Assembly (NCBI GenBank): GCA_900197615.1
Contig: FZLR01000002.1
Location: 1-64,000 of the forward strand
From: Rhodospirillaceae bacterium Spongia-Bin9
GTDB taxonomy: Bacteria > Pseudomonadota > Alphaproteobacteria > Bin65
DNA length: 64,000 bases
Reading direction: 5' to 3'
A program made the position numbers and the translations under genes. Of the stretch, positions 7,924 through 16,488 are shown piece by piece. Below the pieces are notes generated by a model, which saw only the letters and a program-made list of their open reading frames with translations, made no database searches and was not told the DNA's origin. Every line of letters starts with the position of its first letter. Positions within the stretch are counted from its first letter, which is position 1.

Positions 7924-9447
7924 ATGTCCGACAATCTCTATGCGCTGCTTGAGGCGAATTTTCCGGCCGATCCTTCGGCCGTGTTTCTCGATGTCGAGAA
8001 CGGACCGCCGGTGCTGTACCGCGAGATCGACGACCGGACCGCCCGGATCGCCGCAGCGCTGAACGCGCAAGGCGCGGCGGTCGGAGATCGGGTCGTCGCC
8101 CAGGTCGATAAATCACCGGACGCCGTGATGCTGTATTTGGCCTGCCTGCGCGCCGGGCTGGTTTTCGTGCCGCTCAACACCGCCTATACCGTGCAGGAAG
8201 TCGCCTTCTTCCTGGAAGATGCCGGGCCCGCCGTCTTCGTGTGCCGGGAAGCGGATCGCGGGACGGCCGAAGCGATCGCGCGCGATGCCGGGGTCGGCGC
8301 GGTCTTGACGCTGGAGGACGGCGGCGGATCGTTGCTCGACGCTGCTGCCGAGGCGCCGCCCGGCAGCTCCGTTGTCGCGCGAAAAGCCGACGATCTGGCG
8401 GCGATCCTCTATACCTCCGGCACGACCGGAAAGCCCAAGGGCGCGATGCTCACCCATGGCAATCTGTCGTCCAATGCCTTCGTTCTCCGGGACTATTGGG
8501 GCTTTACCGGGAGCGACGTGCTGCTGCACGCCCTGCCTATCTTTCACGTCCACGGCCTGTTCGTGGCGTTCCATTGCGCGCTGGCCAGCGGGTCGCGGGT
8601 GATCTTCCAGAAGGCGTTCGTTGCGCAAAAGGTCATAGCAAGGCTGCCTGAGGCGACGGCGATGATGGGCGTGCCGACCTACTATACGCGCCTGCTCGAT
8701 GCGCCCGGCTTCACCGCCGAGGCCGCCCGCAATGTCCGCCTGTTCATCTCCGGTTCGGCGCCCTTGCTCGAGGAAACTTTCGCTGCGTTCGAAGCCCGCA
8801 CCGGCAAGCGCATCCTGGAGCGTTACGGCATGACGGAAGTCGGCATGGCGTGCAGCAATCCGCTGGACGGCGAGCGGATCGCCGGCACGGTCGGGTTCGC
8901 GTTGCCCGGAGTCGCCGTGCGCGTCGCCGACGACGCAGGCCGGACAGTGCCGCGCGGCACGGTCGGCATATTGGAAATGAAAGGTCCGAACGTCTTTTCC
9001 GGCTATTGGCGCCTGCCGGACAGAACCGCGGAAGAATTCCGGCCCGACGGCTATTTCGTTTCGGGCGACATGGCCCGGATGGACGAGGCCGGCCGCGTCA
9101 CCATCGTCGGCCGGGCCAAGGACCTGATCATTTCCGGCGGCTTGAACGTGTATCCCAAGGAAGTCGAACTTTGCCTCGACTCCTTGCCCGGGGTCCGGGA
9201 GTCCGCGGTGTTCGGTGTGACACACCCGGATTTCGGCGAGGGCGTGACCGCTGCGGTGGTGGCCGACGGCTCAGTGGCGCTCGACCCGGAAACGATGTTG
9301 ACCGGGCTTGCGGAATCGCTGGCCAATTTCAAGCAACCGAAACAAATCCTCGTCGTCGAAGAATTGCCGCGCAATGCTATGGGAAAAATCCAGAAGAAGG
9401 CGCTGCGTGATCGCTATACGAACATTTATACGAATGACGAACAATAG
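7924..9447 (+). CDS. matB: Malonyl-CoA synthetase-like acyl-CoA/AMP-binding ligase
   Basis: A 507-residue adenylate-forming enzyme. The phosphate loop YTSGTTGKPKG lies at about residues 163-174, the A5 motif RYGMTEVGM near 300, the hinge GRAKDLIISGG near 400 and the catalytic-lysine motif RNAMGKIQK near the end. The N-terminal part (DRVVAQVDKSPDAVMLYLA, FVPLNTAYT) closely resembles MatB malonyl-CoA synthetases, which activate malonate with ATP and CoA; a methylmalonate or other short-acid substrate is possible. ATG 7924 is preferred over an in-frame GTG two codons earlier; neither has a strong ribosome site. The dioxygenase gene follows by 68 bases. Confidence 0.75.
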   Translation: MSDNLYALLEANFPADPSAVFLDVENGPPVLYREIDDRTARIAAALNAQGAAVGDRVVAQVDKSPDAVMLYLACLRAGLVFVPLNTAYTVQEVAFFLEDAGPAVFVCREADRGTAEAIARDAGVGAVLTLEDGGGSLLDAAAEAPPGSSVVARKADDLAAILYTSGTTGKPKGAMLTHGNLSSNAFVLRDYWGFTGSDVLLHALPIFHVHGLFVAFHCALASGSRVIFQKAFVAQKVIARLPEATAMMGVPTYYTRLLDAPGFTAEAARNVRLFISGSAPLLEETFAAFEARTGKRILERYGMTEVGMACSNPLDGERIAGTVGFALPGVAVRVADDAGRTVPRGTVGILEMKGPNVFSGYWRLPDRTAEEFRPDGYFVSGDMARMDEAGRVTIVGRAKDLIISGGLNVYPKEVELCLDSLPGVRESAVFGVTHPDFGEGVTAAVVADGSVALDPETMLTGLAESLANFKQPKQILVVEELPRNAMGKIQKKALRDRYTNIYTNDEQ

Positions 9448-9515
9448 TGTTGACGGGCCACGGCTGCCGCGGCTCTAAGGACCGAACGAGGAAACGCAAG
9501 GGCGGGGAAAGACCG

Positions 9516-10379
9516 ATGCGCAATCTGCAGGAAGACAACATCACAGAAGCTGTGCTCGAGACCATGGCGGAGACCGAAGACCCGCGGCTCAAGGAGGTCA
9601 TGACCAGCCTGGTCAAGCATCTCCACGCCTTTGCCCGGGAAGTGGGCCTTCAGCAGGATGAGTGGATGCGGGGCATCCAGTATCTCTACGACGCCGGCAA
9701 GATTTCGACGCCGGAGCGCAACGAGTTCATCCTGACCTCCGACATTCTCGGCCTGTCCTCGCTGGTCGATATGATCAAGGGACGCGGCGTGACGAGCGGG
9801 ACGGAATACAGTGCGCTCGGTCCGTTCTTCGTCGATGGCGCGCCGGAAGTCCCGGTCGAAGGCAATCTCGCCGGCGACGATCCCGGCACGGAGGTGGTGC
9901 TGACCGGACGTGTGCTGAACGAACGATCCGAACCGGTAGAAGGCGCGCGTGTCGACTTCTGGCAGACCCAGTCGAACGGCCTGTACGACGTACAGGAGAC
10001 CCATGAGGGGGCGGTCCCCAACCTGCGCTGCCACCAGCTCACCGGAGCGGACGGCCGGTTCGGCGTGCGAACGGTGAAACCGGTGTCCTACAAGGTGCCG
10101 GACGACGGTCCGGCCGGCGAGATCCTGCGCTCCACTTCGCGCACCGCGTGGCGACCGGCGCACTATCATATCTGGGTCAATGCCGACGGCTACCTTCCCC
10201 TGGTGACCGAGCTTTTTCCCGGCGACGATGCCTGGATCGACCGCGACGCCGTGTTCGCCGTACGCGATTCCCTGCGGGTCGATTTCAACGACGCCGCCGA
10301 TGCCGACGAGGCGGGCTCCTACGGCGTCACCGCGCCGTACAAGAGGGTCGAATACGACTTCGTCCTGGTCGCCGGCTGA
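9516..10379 (+). CDS. Intradiol ring-cleavage dioxygenase (hydroxyquinol/catechol 1,2-dioxygenase type)
   Basis: This 287-residue protein has the N-terminal helical dimerisation domain of catechol-type intradiol dioxygenases (about residues 8-95) and a beta-sandwich catalytic domain. The four non-haem Fe(III) ligands are all present: Tyr157, Tyr192, His216 and His218 (WRPAHYHIW), with spacing like that of characterised catechol 1,2-dioxygenases. It cleaves an aromatic diol between the hydroxyls to a muconate-type product. Hydroxyquinol and catechol cannot be distinguished by reading, and no maleylacetate reductase or muconate cycloisomerase is adjacent. A GGGGAAAG ribosome site lies just before ATG 9516. 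Confidence 0.85.
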   Translation: MRNLQEDNITEAVLETMAETEDPRLKEVMTSLVKHLHAFAREVGLQQDEWMRGIQYLYDAGKISTPERNEFILTSDILGLSSLVDMIKGRGVTSGTEYSALGPFFVDGAPEVPVEGNLAGDDPGTEVVLTGRVLNERSEPVEGARVDFWQTQSNGLYDVQETHEGAVPNLRCHQLTGADGRFGVRTVKPVSYKVPDDGPAGEILRSTSRTAWRPAHYHIWVNADGYLPLVTELFPGDDAWIDRDAVFAVRDSLRVDFNDAADADEAGSYGVTAPYKRVEYDFVLVAG

Positions 10380-10404
10380 CCGGCATCGAAGGACCGCAAC
10401 GAGT

Positions 10405-12039
10405 TCAGCCGCCGCCGCCGTTCGAGCAGCCCCGATAATCCTCGAACGCCGCCGGAGTATCGAGGTCGCGCAGGACGGCGTGGTCCTCCACTTCGACGGT
10501 CACCGTCTGGCCGGCATGATCGCGCAGCATGTCTCGTGCGCCGGCGTCGCCGCCGAGGCTCGCCAGATCCTCGGCGAAGCGCCTGTCCCAAAGGACCGGA
10601 TTGCCCCGTTGCCCGGCGCTGGAGGTCGCGACGATGGTCCGGCTAGCCGCCGGTTCGTAGTTTCGGATCAGCGCGTTGAGCACGGCGGGTGTTATGTCGG
10701 GCATATCGCCCAGGCAGACGATCGCGGCGTCCGGCGGTTCGGCCGCATCGAACGCTGCCCGCGCCCCGGCAGCGACCGAGGAGCCCATCCCCGTCGGGTA
10801 GTCGGGATTGTCGGCAAACCGACACTCCAAGCCGCTCAGCGCGTCCCGGACACGGTCGGCCTCGTAACCGGTCACGACGATCAGGCGGCGGATTTCTGCC
10901 GCGCCGACGGCCGCCGCAACCCGCCGGACCAGCGGCTCGTCGCCAACCGGCTCCAGCAGCTTGTTGCGCGAACCCATCCGTTTCGACTGGCCGGCCGCCA
11001 GCAGGATCGCGTCGACGATCGGTTTCGGTTTCGCTTCGGCCGGCGCCGTGCGGTCGCGCAGCATGGGTCGAGCGCGGATTTCCTTGAGCAGCCCGCCGAC
11101 GCCGAAGCCGGCGATCGTGGCGGAATCGACCGGCAGGCGGGGGGCGAGCCGTTCGAGCAGCCAGTCCGAGCCCTGTTCCCGCGGCGAGCGCGCCGAACCC
11201 GGCATAGCAACGACAGTCGCTTCGCCCAGCCGGGCCAGCAGGGTCAGATTGCCGGGATCGACCGGCAGGCCGAAATGCTCGATTTCGCCGCCGGCCGCGA
11301 CGATGGCGGCGGGCACGACATCGCGCCGGTCCACGATGGCCGAAGCGCCTATCACGGTAATCAGGCCGGCAGAGGTTTTGGCTTCGGCAAGGGCGATCGC
11401 CAGGTCGTCTTCCCGGTGTTCCGCGATGTAGGTCTGCGTGACTGTGGCCTCGATCCGGCGCAGGCGCTCACGCGTCGAGCGTTCGGTTTTCGCCAGCAGC
11501 GCGTCGGTCGTGTGTGGCAGGCGGGTCTGGATCAGCGCGGAGATCTGCGGCCGGAATCCCGCAATCGAAACGGTACCGGCGGCTGCCGCAGCGACCTCTT
11601 CGACTTTGGCCTTCGCAGCGCCGAATGTGATGATTTTGGTAGTCGCTACGAGTTGACCTGCGATGACCGGAGCGAATGCCGGCAGCGTAGCCAGGGTCAG
11701 CGCTTCATCGATCCGGTTGGCTGCTCCGACCCCCGCGCCATCGACAAGGGCCAGACCGGCACGACGCGCATACAGGTTACAACGGCCGTTGGCTGCCGGC
11801 CCTGGCCGCAAGCTGTCCGAGGCGAGCGCCCTGGAGATGAGTGCCGCCGCAGCATTCTCGTCGAGGTCCGCCGGTTCCAGCCGAGCAACCGTGATTGTGT
11901 CGAGCCCCGCCTCGCCAATGGCGGCAACATCCTGTCCGGTCAGCCTGTGGCCTTTGGGAAGTCGTCCGGCTGCCGTCCGGATGGCATGGGCCAGGATGGC
12001 GCCTTCGGCCTTTCGGAGGGGAACGGGGCCGAATTCCAT
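10405..12039 (-). CDS. Molybdopterin-binding domain/MocA-like nucleotidyltransferase fusion
   Basis: A 544-residue two-domain protein. The first ~340 residues resemble MoeA/CinA-type molybdopterin-binding domains (ITVIGASAIVDRRDVVPAAI). From about residue 346 there is a MobA/MocA nucleotidyltransferase domain with the signature LLAAGQSKRMGSRNKLLEPV and a metal-site-like CLGDMPDI. Such fusions accompany molybdenum hydroxylase operons and are expected to make the cytidylylated cofactor (MCD). ATG 12039 is the natural start, two bases beyond the stop of the XdhC-like gene; the frame is open further upstream but only as antisense-type sequence. It is the last gene of the cox-like run. Confidence 0.82.
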   Translation of the reverse strand: MEFGPVPLRKAEGAILAHAIRTAAGRLPKGHRLTGQDVAAIGEAGLDTITVARLEPADLDENAAAALISRALASDSLRPGPAANGRCNLYARRAGLALVDGAGVGAANRIDEALTLATLPAFAPVIAGQLVATTKIITFGAAKAKVEEVAAAAAGTVSIAGFRPQISALIQTRLPHTTDALLAKTERSTRERLRRIEATVTQTYIAEHREDDLAIALAEAKTSAGLITVIGASAIVDRRDVVPAAIVAAGGEIEHFGLPVDPGNLTLLARLGEATVVAMPGSARSPREQGSDWLLERLAPRLPVDSATIAGFGVGGLLKEIRARPMLRDRTAPAEAKPKPIVDAILLAAGQSKRMGSRNKLLEPVGDEPLVRRVAAAVGAAEIRRLIVVTGYEADRVRDALSGLECRFADNPDYPTGMGSSVAAGARAAFDAAEPPDAAIVCLGDMPDITPAVLNALIRNYEPAASRTIVATSSAGQRGNPVLWDRRFAEDLASLGGDAGARDMLRDHAGQTVTVEVEDHAVLRDLDTPAAFEDYRGCSNGGGG

Positions 12040-12041
12040 CG

Positions 12042-12758
12042 CTAAGCCGCGACCGTCGTCGCCTGCGGCCTGCGGAGCGTCGCCGTGATCTCGCCCATGA
12101 TGGCAAGCGCGATTTCGGCCGGGGACCTGGCGCCGATATCGAGGCCGATCGGGCCGTGGATACGACCGATTTCGGCGTCGTCGAAGCCGGCTTGTTTCAA
12201 TCTTTCGACCCGCGAGGCGTGGGTCCGGCGGGAGCCCAGGCATCCGATATAGAAACAGCCGGAGCGCAAGGCACTGTGCAGTGCCGGATCGTCGAGCTTC
12301 GGATCGTGGGTCAGCGTGACGATGGCGGTCCGCGCATCGGGTTTTGACGCTGCCAATGCCTCGTCGGGCCATTCGTCCGTCAGGGTTATACCGGGAAACC
12401 GGTCGGCCGTGGCGAACGAGCCCCGGGGATCGATGACCGTGACAGCGTAGCCGGCGAGCGTAGCCATCGGCGCCAGGGACTGGGCGATATGCACAGCACC
12501 GACGACCATGAGTCGGAGCGGTGGGTTGAAGACATGCAGAAACAGGCGTCGGCCGTCTCCGGTCTCTACGGTCTGACTCTTGTCGTCCCTCTGGGCCGCC
12601 GCGGCGGCGACGAGAACGGCTTCATCGACCGCGACGGATCCGGCCGCCGATCCGTCTTCGATCCAGGTTTTCTTGCCGGAGCCCAGATCGGTCGCAACCA
12701 CGACCGCGCGGTGTGCGGCCCGGGCGGCGGCCAGCCTGTCGATCAATGCCCGGTCCAT
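12042..12758 (-). CDS. XdhC/CoxI family protein, Rossmann (C-terminal) domain
   Basis: A 238-residue protein containing the XdhC C-terminal Rossmann domain: LMVVGAVHIAQSLAPMATLAGY (about residues 83-104), VTLTHDPKLDD and GCLGSRRTHASR near 170. XdhC proteins bind molybdenum cofactor and deliver the sulfurated form to molybdenum hydroxylases. Here the Rossmann half is its own gene: the ATG follows directly after the TAG of the N-terminal-half gene. Read together, the two genes make one complete XdhC. Confidence 0.83.
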   Translation of the reverse strand: MDRALIDRLAAARAAHRAVVVATDLGSGKKTWIEDGSAAGSVAVDEAVLVAAAAAQRDDKSQTVETGDGRRLFLHVFNPPLRLMVVGAVHIAQSLAPMATLAGYAVTVIDPRGSFATADRFPGITLTDEWPDEALAASKPDARTAIVTLTHDPKLDDPALHSALRSGCFYIGCLGSRRTHASRVERLKQAGFDDAEIGRIHGPIGLDIGARSPAEIALAIMGEITATLRRPQATTVAA

Positions 12759-13079
12759 CTAGTCCAACCGCTCGACGAACACTTCGATCCGGCCGCCGCA
12801 GGCCAGGCCGACGGCCCAGGCGTCCGCGTCGGCGACGCCGAATTCGAGCAGCCGGGGCGCACCGCTGCGGATGACCTCCTGGGCTTCGGCGACAACTGCA
12901 CCTTCGATACAACCGCCGGAAACGGAACCGATCATCTCCTGCGCACCGCTGACGGCAAGCTGGCTGCCGACCGGACGGGGCGACGAACCCCAGGTATTGA
13001 CAACCGTGGCGATGGCGACGTCCTTGCCGCTGCTCTGCCACGCCGCGGCCCGCCCCAGCACTTCCTCGCTCGATGGCAT
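12759..13079 (-). CDS. XdhC/CoxI family protein, N-terminal domain
   Basis: A 106-residue protein equal to the PF02625-type N-terminal domain of XdhC/CoxI, with GSSPRPVGSQLAV, GSVSGGCIEGAVV and GLACGGRIEVFVE. The cysteines in SGGCIEG and GLACGG match those proposed to bind molybdenum cofactor. I chose ATG 13079 because it overlaps the coxE stop as TGATG, a coupling arrangement; an in-frame ATG at 13103 would extend it by eight residues into coxE. It should act with the Rossmann-domain protein encoded immediately downstream. Confidence 0.8.
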   Translation of the reverse strand: MPSSEEVLGRAAAWQSSGKDVAIATVVNTWGSSPRPVGSQLAVSGAQEMIGSVSGGCIEGAVVAEAQEVIRSGAPRLLEFGVADADAWAVGLACGGRIEVFVERLD

Positions 13080-14347
13080 CAGCTTCTCAGCATCGGCAGC
13101 CATTCGGTCACGCTCCTGTCCTGCCGGATTCCCGGATGGGCGAACGCCGCGCCCAACTGTTCGAGACTCTCCAGATTGTGCACGGTACGGAAGTCGTCAA
13201 CATGGGGCAACATCGCCCTGATGCCGGCGGATTTGGGCTCGAAACCGTCGTAGCGCAGGAGAGGATTGAGCCAGATCAGGCGGCGGCAGCTGCGGTGCAG
13301 CCGGTCCATTTCCGTCTCGAGACCGGCGCCGCCGTCCCGGTCCAGCCCATCGGTGATCAGGAGGACCATGGCACCCTGGCCGAGCACGCGCCGCGACCAG
13401 AGGCGGTTGAATTCGCCGAGCGTCTGGCCGATTCGCGTGCCGCCGTCCCAGTCCTCCGCAACCTGGCCGATCTTGTCGAGCGCCTCGTCGACATCCTTGT
13501 AGCGCAGATAACGGGTGACGTTGGTGAGCCGGGTGCCGAACAGGAAGGTGTGCACGCGGTCCCGGTCGTTGGTGACGGCGTGCAGGAAGTGCAGCAGCAT
13601 GCGCGAATAGCGGCTCATGGAACCGGAAATGTCGCACAGGACGACCAGCGGTGGGCGCCGGGTCTTGCGCCGGCGCCGGGCGAGCATGATGGTGTCGCCG
13701 CCGCTGCGCACGCTGCGCCGCAGGATCCGGCGCATATCGATGCGCGGGCCGGCCAGGTCTGAGCGGAAACGCCGGGTCGCCACCCGCTCGACCGGCAGGC
13801 GCAGCCGGGCCAATGCCCTCTTTGCGACGGCCATCTCCTCCCTGGACATTTTTTCGAAGTCGCGCGTCTTCAGGACTTCCCGGTCGGTCCACGTCATCAC
13901 TGCGTCCAACTCGATCCGTTCCTGTTCCGGCGCCCGGTCGGCGGCTTCCGACAGGCCTTTCAAAGCCTCCGCAAGGCGCCGGGACATCTCCTCTTTGTCC
14001 TCGTCCGCCGGCGTTTCGATGGTCGGCAGGATGACGGACATCAGCCGCTCCAGCAGCCGCGGATTGCGCCAGAAGACGTGGAAGGCCTGGTCGAACAACT
14101 CGCGCTGGTCGCGCCGGTTCACGAAAACCGCGTGCAGCGTCCAGTAGAAATCCTCGCGCGTGCCGATACCGACCGCGTTCGCGGCTTCGATCGCACGGAT
14201 GACCTGGCCCGGCCCGACCGGCAGGCCGGCTGCGCGCAACACGCGGGCGAAATGCATGATGTTTTCCGGCAATCGGCCGCCGCTGCCGGGAATGCCGCCC
14301 TCGCCGCGGTCGGGCCTTTCCGGATCGGGTGGGGGATCGAACGGCAT
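13079..14347 (-). CDS. coxE: CoxE-like von Willebrand factor A domain protein
   Basis: A 422-residue protein with a VWA domain in its second half. The MIDAS motif DISGSMS lies at about residues 238-244, with a TDGLDRDGG loop further on. In carboxydotrophs CoxD and CoxE act together to install copper and sulfur in the CODH active site. It sits 24 bases after coxD, the usual order. The N-terminal half is helical and unremarkable. Related CoxE-like proteins also occur with other molybdenum hydroxylases, so the gene does not prove a CO dehydrogenase. Confidence 0.85.
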   Translation of the reverse strand: MPFDPPPDPERPDRGEGGIPGSGGRLPENIMHFARVLRAAGLPVGPGQVIRAIEAANAVGIGTREDFYWTLHAVFVNRRDQRELFDQAFHVFWRNPRLLERLMSVILPTIETPADEDKEEMSRRLAEALKGLSEAADRAPEQERIELDAVMTWTDREVLKTRDFEKMSREEMAVAKRALARLRLPVERVATRRFRSDLAGPRIDMRRILRRSVRSGGDTIMLARRRRKTRRPPLVVLCDISGSMSRYSRMLLHFLHAVTNDRDRVHTFLFGTRLTNVTRYLRYKDVDEALDKIGQVAEDWDGGTRIGQTLGEFNRLWSRRVLGQGAMVLLITDGLDRDGGAGLETEMDRLHRSCRRLIWLNPLLRYDGFEPKSAGIRAMLPHVDDFRTVHNLESLEQLGAAFAHPGIRQDRSVTEWLPMLRS

Positions 14348-14371
14348 GCGGACGTCCTGCCCGGATTCGCC

Positions 14372-15325
14372 TCAGGACCCGCGCACCCGGTTGAGGGACG
14401 CCTCGGTCCGGATTTCATCCAGGATGCGCATCGCTTCGCTGCCGCGGATTCGCTCTATATCGTCCTGGTATTTGAGCAGCGTGCCGAGCGTGGCGTTGAG
14501 CGTATCGGGGTCCAGAGCGACGACATCGAGCTGCGCCAGGGCTTGGGCCCAGTCGATGGATTCGGCGACGCCGGGCAGCTTGAACAGGTCGACATCGCGC
14601 AGTCTCTGGATAAAGGCGACAACGTCGCAGCGCAGCGCTTCCCCGGCCTCCGGCGCCTTCTTGCCGAGGATTTCCAGTTCGCGTTCGGCATCCGGGTAGT
14701 CGACCCAGTAGTAGAAACAGCGCCGTTTCAGCGCGTCGTGAATTTCCCTCGTCCGGTTCGAGGTAACGATAACGATGGGCGGATCGTCGGCCTCGAAAAC
14801 GCCGATTTCAGGCACGGTGATCTGGAAATCGGACAGCACCTCGAGAAGAAAGGCTTCGAACGGCTCGTCGGTGCGGTCCAGTTCGTCAATCAGGAGCACC
14901 GGCGGGCCGCTGTCCCGCGGCTCCAGGGCCTGGAGCAAGGGCCGCTTGATCAGGAACTCTTCGGCAAAGACATCGCGGGTGAGCGTGGCCCGCCCGGTTT
15001 GGCCTCCCGCCTCGCCGGTCGCCTCGGCCAACCGGATTTCGATCATCTGCCGGGCGTAATTCCACTCGTAGACGGCGCTGGAAACATCCAGCCCCTCATA
15101 ACATTGCAGCCGGATCAGGTCGCGGCCGAGGCATTCCGACAGAACCTTGGCGATCTCCGTCTTGCCGACGCCGGCCTCGCCTTCGAGGAACAGCGGGCGG
15201 CCCAGCTTCAACGCCAGATACAGCGCCGTCGCCAGCGACCGGTCGGCAACATAGGCCCCGGCGGCGAGCAGCGTCTCGGTCGCATCGACGGAATTGGGGA
15301 TGGCGGTTTTTTCTGTCATGTCCAT
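14372..15325 (-). CDS. coxD: CoxD-like MoxR-family AAA+ ATPase
   Basis: A 317-residue AAA+ ATPase of the MoxR group. Walker A is GEAGVGKT (residues 49-56) and Walker B is LLIDELDR with Asp147 and Glu148; a sensor-like IVTSNRTREI follows. MoxR ATPases pair with VWA proteins as metal-centre maturation chaperones, and coxE lies directly downstream. It is separated from coxM by 299 bases containing a terminator-like hairpin, so it probably has its own promoter or depends on read-through. Confidence 0.88.
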   Translation of the reverse strand: MDMTEKTAIPNSVDATETLLAAGAYVADRSLATALYLALKLGRPLFLEGEAGVGKTEIAKVLSECLGRDLIRLQCYEGLDVSSAVYEWNYARQMIEIRLAEATGEAGGQTGRATLTRDVFAEEFLIKRPLLQALEPRDSGPPVLLIDELDRTDEPFEAFLLEVLSDFQITVPEIGVFEADDPPIVIVTSNRTREIHDALKRRCFYYWVDYPDAERELEILGKKAPEAGEALRCDVVAFIQRLRDVDLFKLPGVAESIDWAQALAQLDVVALDPDTLNATLGTLLKYQDDIERIRGSEAMRILDEIRTEASLNRVRGS

Positions 15326-15574
15326 TCCAGAAAGGGGATCCGCGCAAAAAATCCGAAACGTATTTTGGTCGAATGTTCAATCCGCCACGCAGGCGACGCC
15401 AGTAGCTTGCCATGCGTCGCGCAAGCGAACTTTGTCCAGGGCTCGGCTATTCCCATAAGGCGTGGTATCGGCCGCCGAATCGCAGCGGTATTCCCATTCT
15501 TGCTGCGGCTCAACGCCGGGATATTCGGCAAGTGTAGATCGCCAACTAGACCCGAAAAACAAAAGGGTAAGTGG

Positions 15575-15605
15575 AAAAATCAACCTTCCCCCGCGGGGAG
15601 GAAGG
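15575..15605 (-). terminator. Probable terminator after coxM
   Basis: A stem of CCTTCC (15584-15589) and GGAAGG (15600-15605) with a GC-rich interior lies 20 bases beyond the coxM stop. Read on the minus strand it is followed by TTGATTTTT, which fits an intrinsic terminator separating coxSLM from coxD. The rest of the coxM-coxD gap (15326-15583) holds no gene I can support. Confidence 0.55.
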
Positions 15606-15624
15606 CTAATGTGCCCGGCAGCCC

Positions 15625-16419
15625 TTATCCCGCTTTCGCCACGGCGCGCTTGGCCATCACCGTGACCAGATGGGCGCGGTATTCGGCGCTGGCGTGGATG
15701 TCTTCGTTCATGCCGTCCGCGGAGACCTTGATATTGGCCACCGAGTCGGCCGACCAGTTCGCGGCAAGCGCGGCTTCCATCTCCCCGACCCGGAAGACAC
15801 AGGGGCCGGCGCCGGTCACGGCGACCCGGACGCCGTCGGCGGCCTGGGCGGCGAAGACGCCCACGATCGCATAGCGCGAGGCCGGGTTCGGAAACTTCAT
15901 GTATGCGGCCTTGCCGGCTCTCGGGAACGACACCGAAGTCACGACCTCGTCCTGACCGAGAGCGGTTTCGAACAATCCGGTGAAGAATTCGTCCGCGGCG
16001 ATCGTCCGCTTGTTGGTCTGCACCGTGGCGCCGAGGCCGACCAGCGCGGCCGGATAGTCCGCCGCCGGATCGTTGTTGGCGACCGAGCCGCCGAGCGTGC
16101 CGCGGTTGCGCACTTGCGGATCGCCGATATGGCTCGCCAGATCGGCCAGTGCAGGGATCGCCGCCGCAACGTCGGTCGACGCTGCGACAGCGGCGTGGCG
16201 GGCCATGGCGCCTATGGTGACGCCGTTCCCGTCGACGGCAATTCCGTCCAGACCGCCGATGCCGCCGATGTCGACAACCGTCGTCGGCGCAGCAAGACGC
16301 TGTTTAAGCGTCGGGATGTAAGTCATTCCGCCGGCAAGCAATTTCGCTTCGTCATCTGCGCCGACGATGCCGGCGGCTTCATCGACGCTGCCGGCCTTCT
16401 TGTATTCGAAATTGTACAT
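15625..16419 (-). CDS. coxM: CoxM-like FAD-binding subunit of molybdenum hydroxylase
   Basis: A 264-residue medium subunit of the CO dehydrogenase/xanthine oxidase family. FAD-binding motifs are visible as AGGMTYIPTLKQR (residues 29-41, the AGGxS-type loop) and TLGGSVANNDPAADYPA (108-124). It passes electrons from the 2Fe-2S subunit to FAD. ATG 16419 gives the standard opening MYNFEYKKAGS; the frame extends 13 codons upstream without similarity. It follows coxL by 69 bases, giving gene order S-L-M instead of the M-S-L order of Oligotropha. Confidence 0.9.
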   Translation of the reverse strand: MYNFEYKKAGSVDEAAGIVGADDEAKLLAGGMTYIPTLKQRLAAPTTVVDIGGIGGLDGIAVDGNGVTIGAMARHAAVAASTDVAAAIPALADLASHIGDPQVRNRGTLGGSVANNDPAADYPAALVGLGATVQTNKRTIAADEFFTGLFETALGQDEVVTSVSFPRAGKAAYMKFPNPASRYAIVGVFAAQAADGVRVAVTGAGPCVFRVGEMEAALAANWSADSVANIKVSADGMNEDIHASAEYRAHLVTVMAKRAVAKAG

Positions 16420-16488
16420 GTCTGGGTTCCTTCCTGCCCGGGCCGCAGCCCGGTCCATTCCGTTTCGATGAAGCGTTGCCGGCTGCGT

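Noticed and set aside
12040-12372. N-terminal extension of the MocA-fusion gene to about 655 residues
   Set aside because: The extra residues overlap the XdhC Rossmann gene out of frame and are Arg-rich without similarity; ATG 12039 fits the stop-start junction.
15326-15583. Small open frames in the coxM-coxD gap
   Set aside because: Translations have no membrane, signal or domain pattern and no ribosome site; treated as non-coding.
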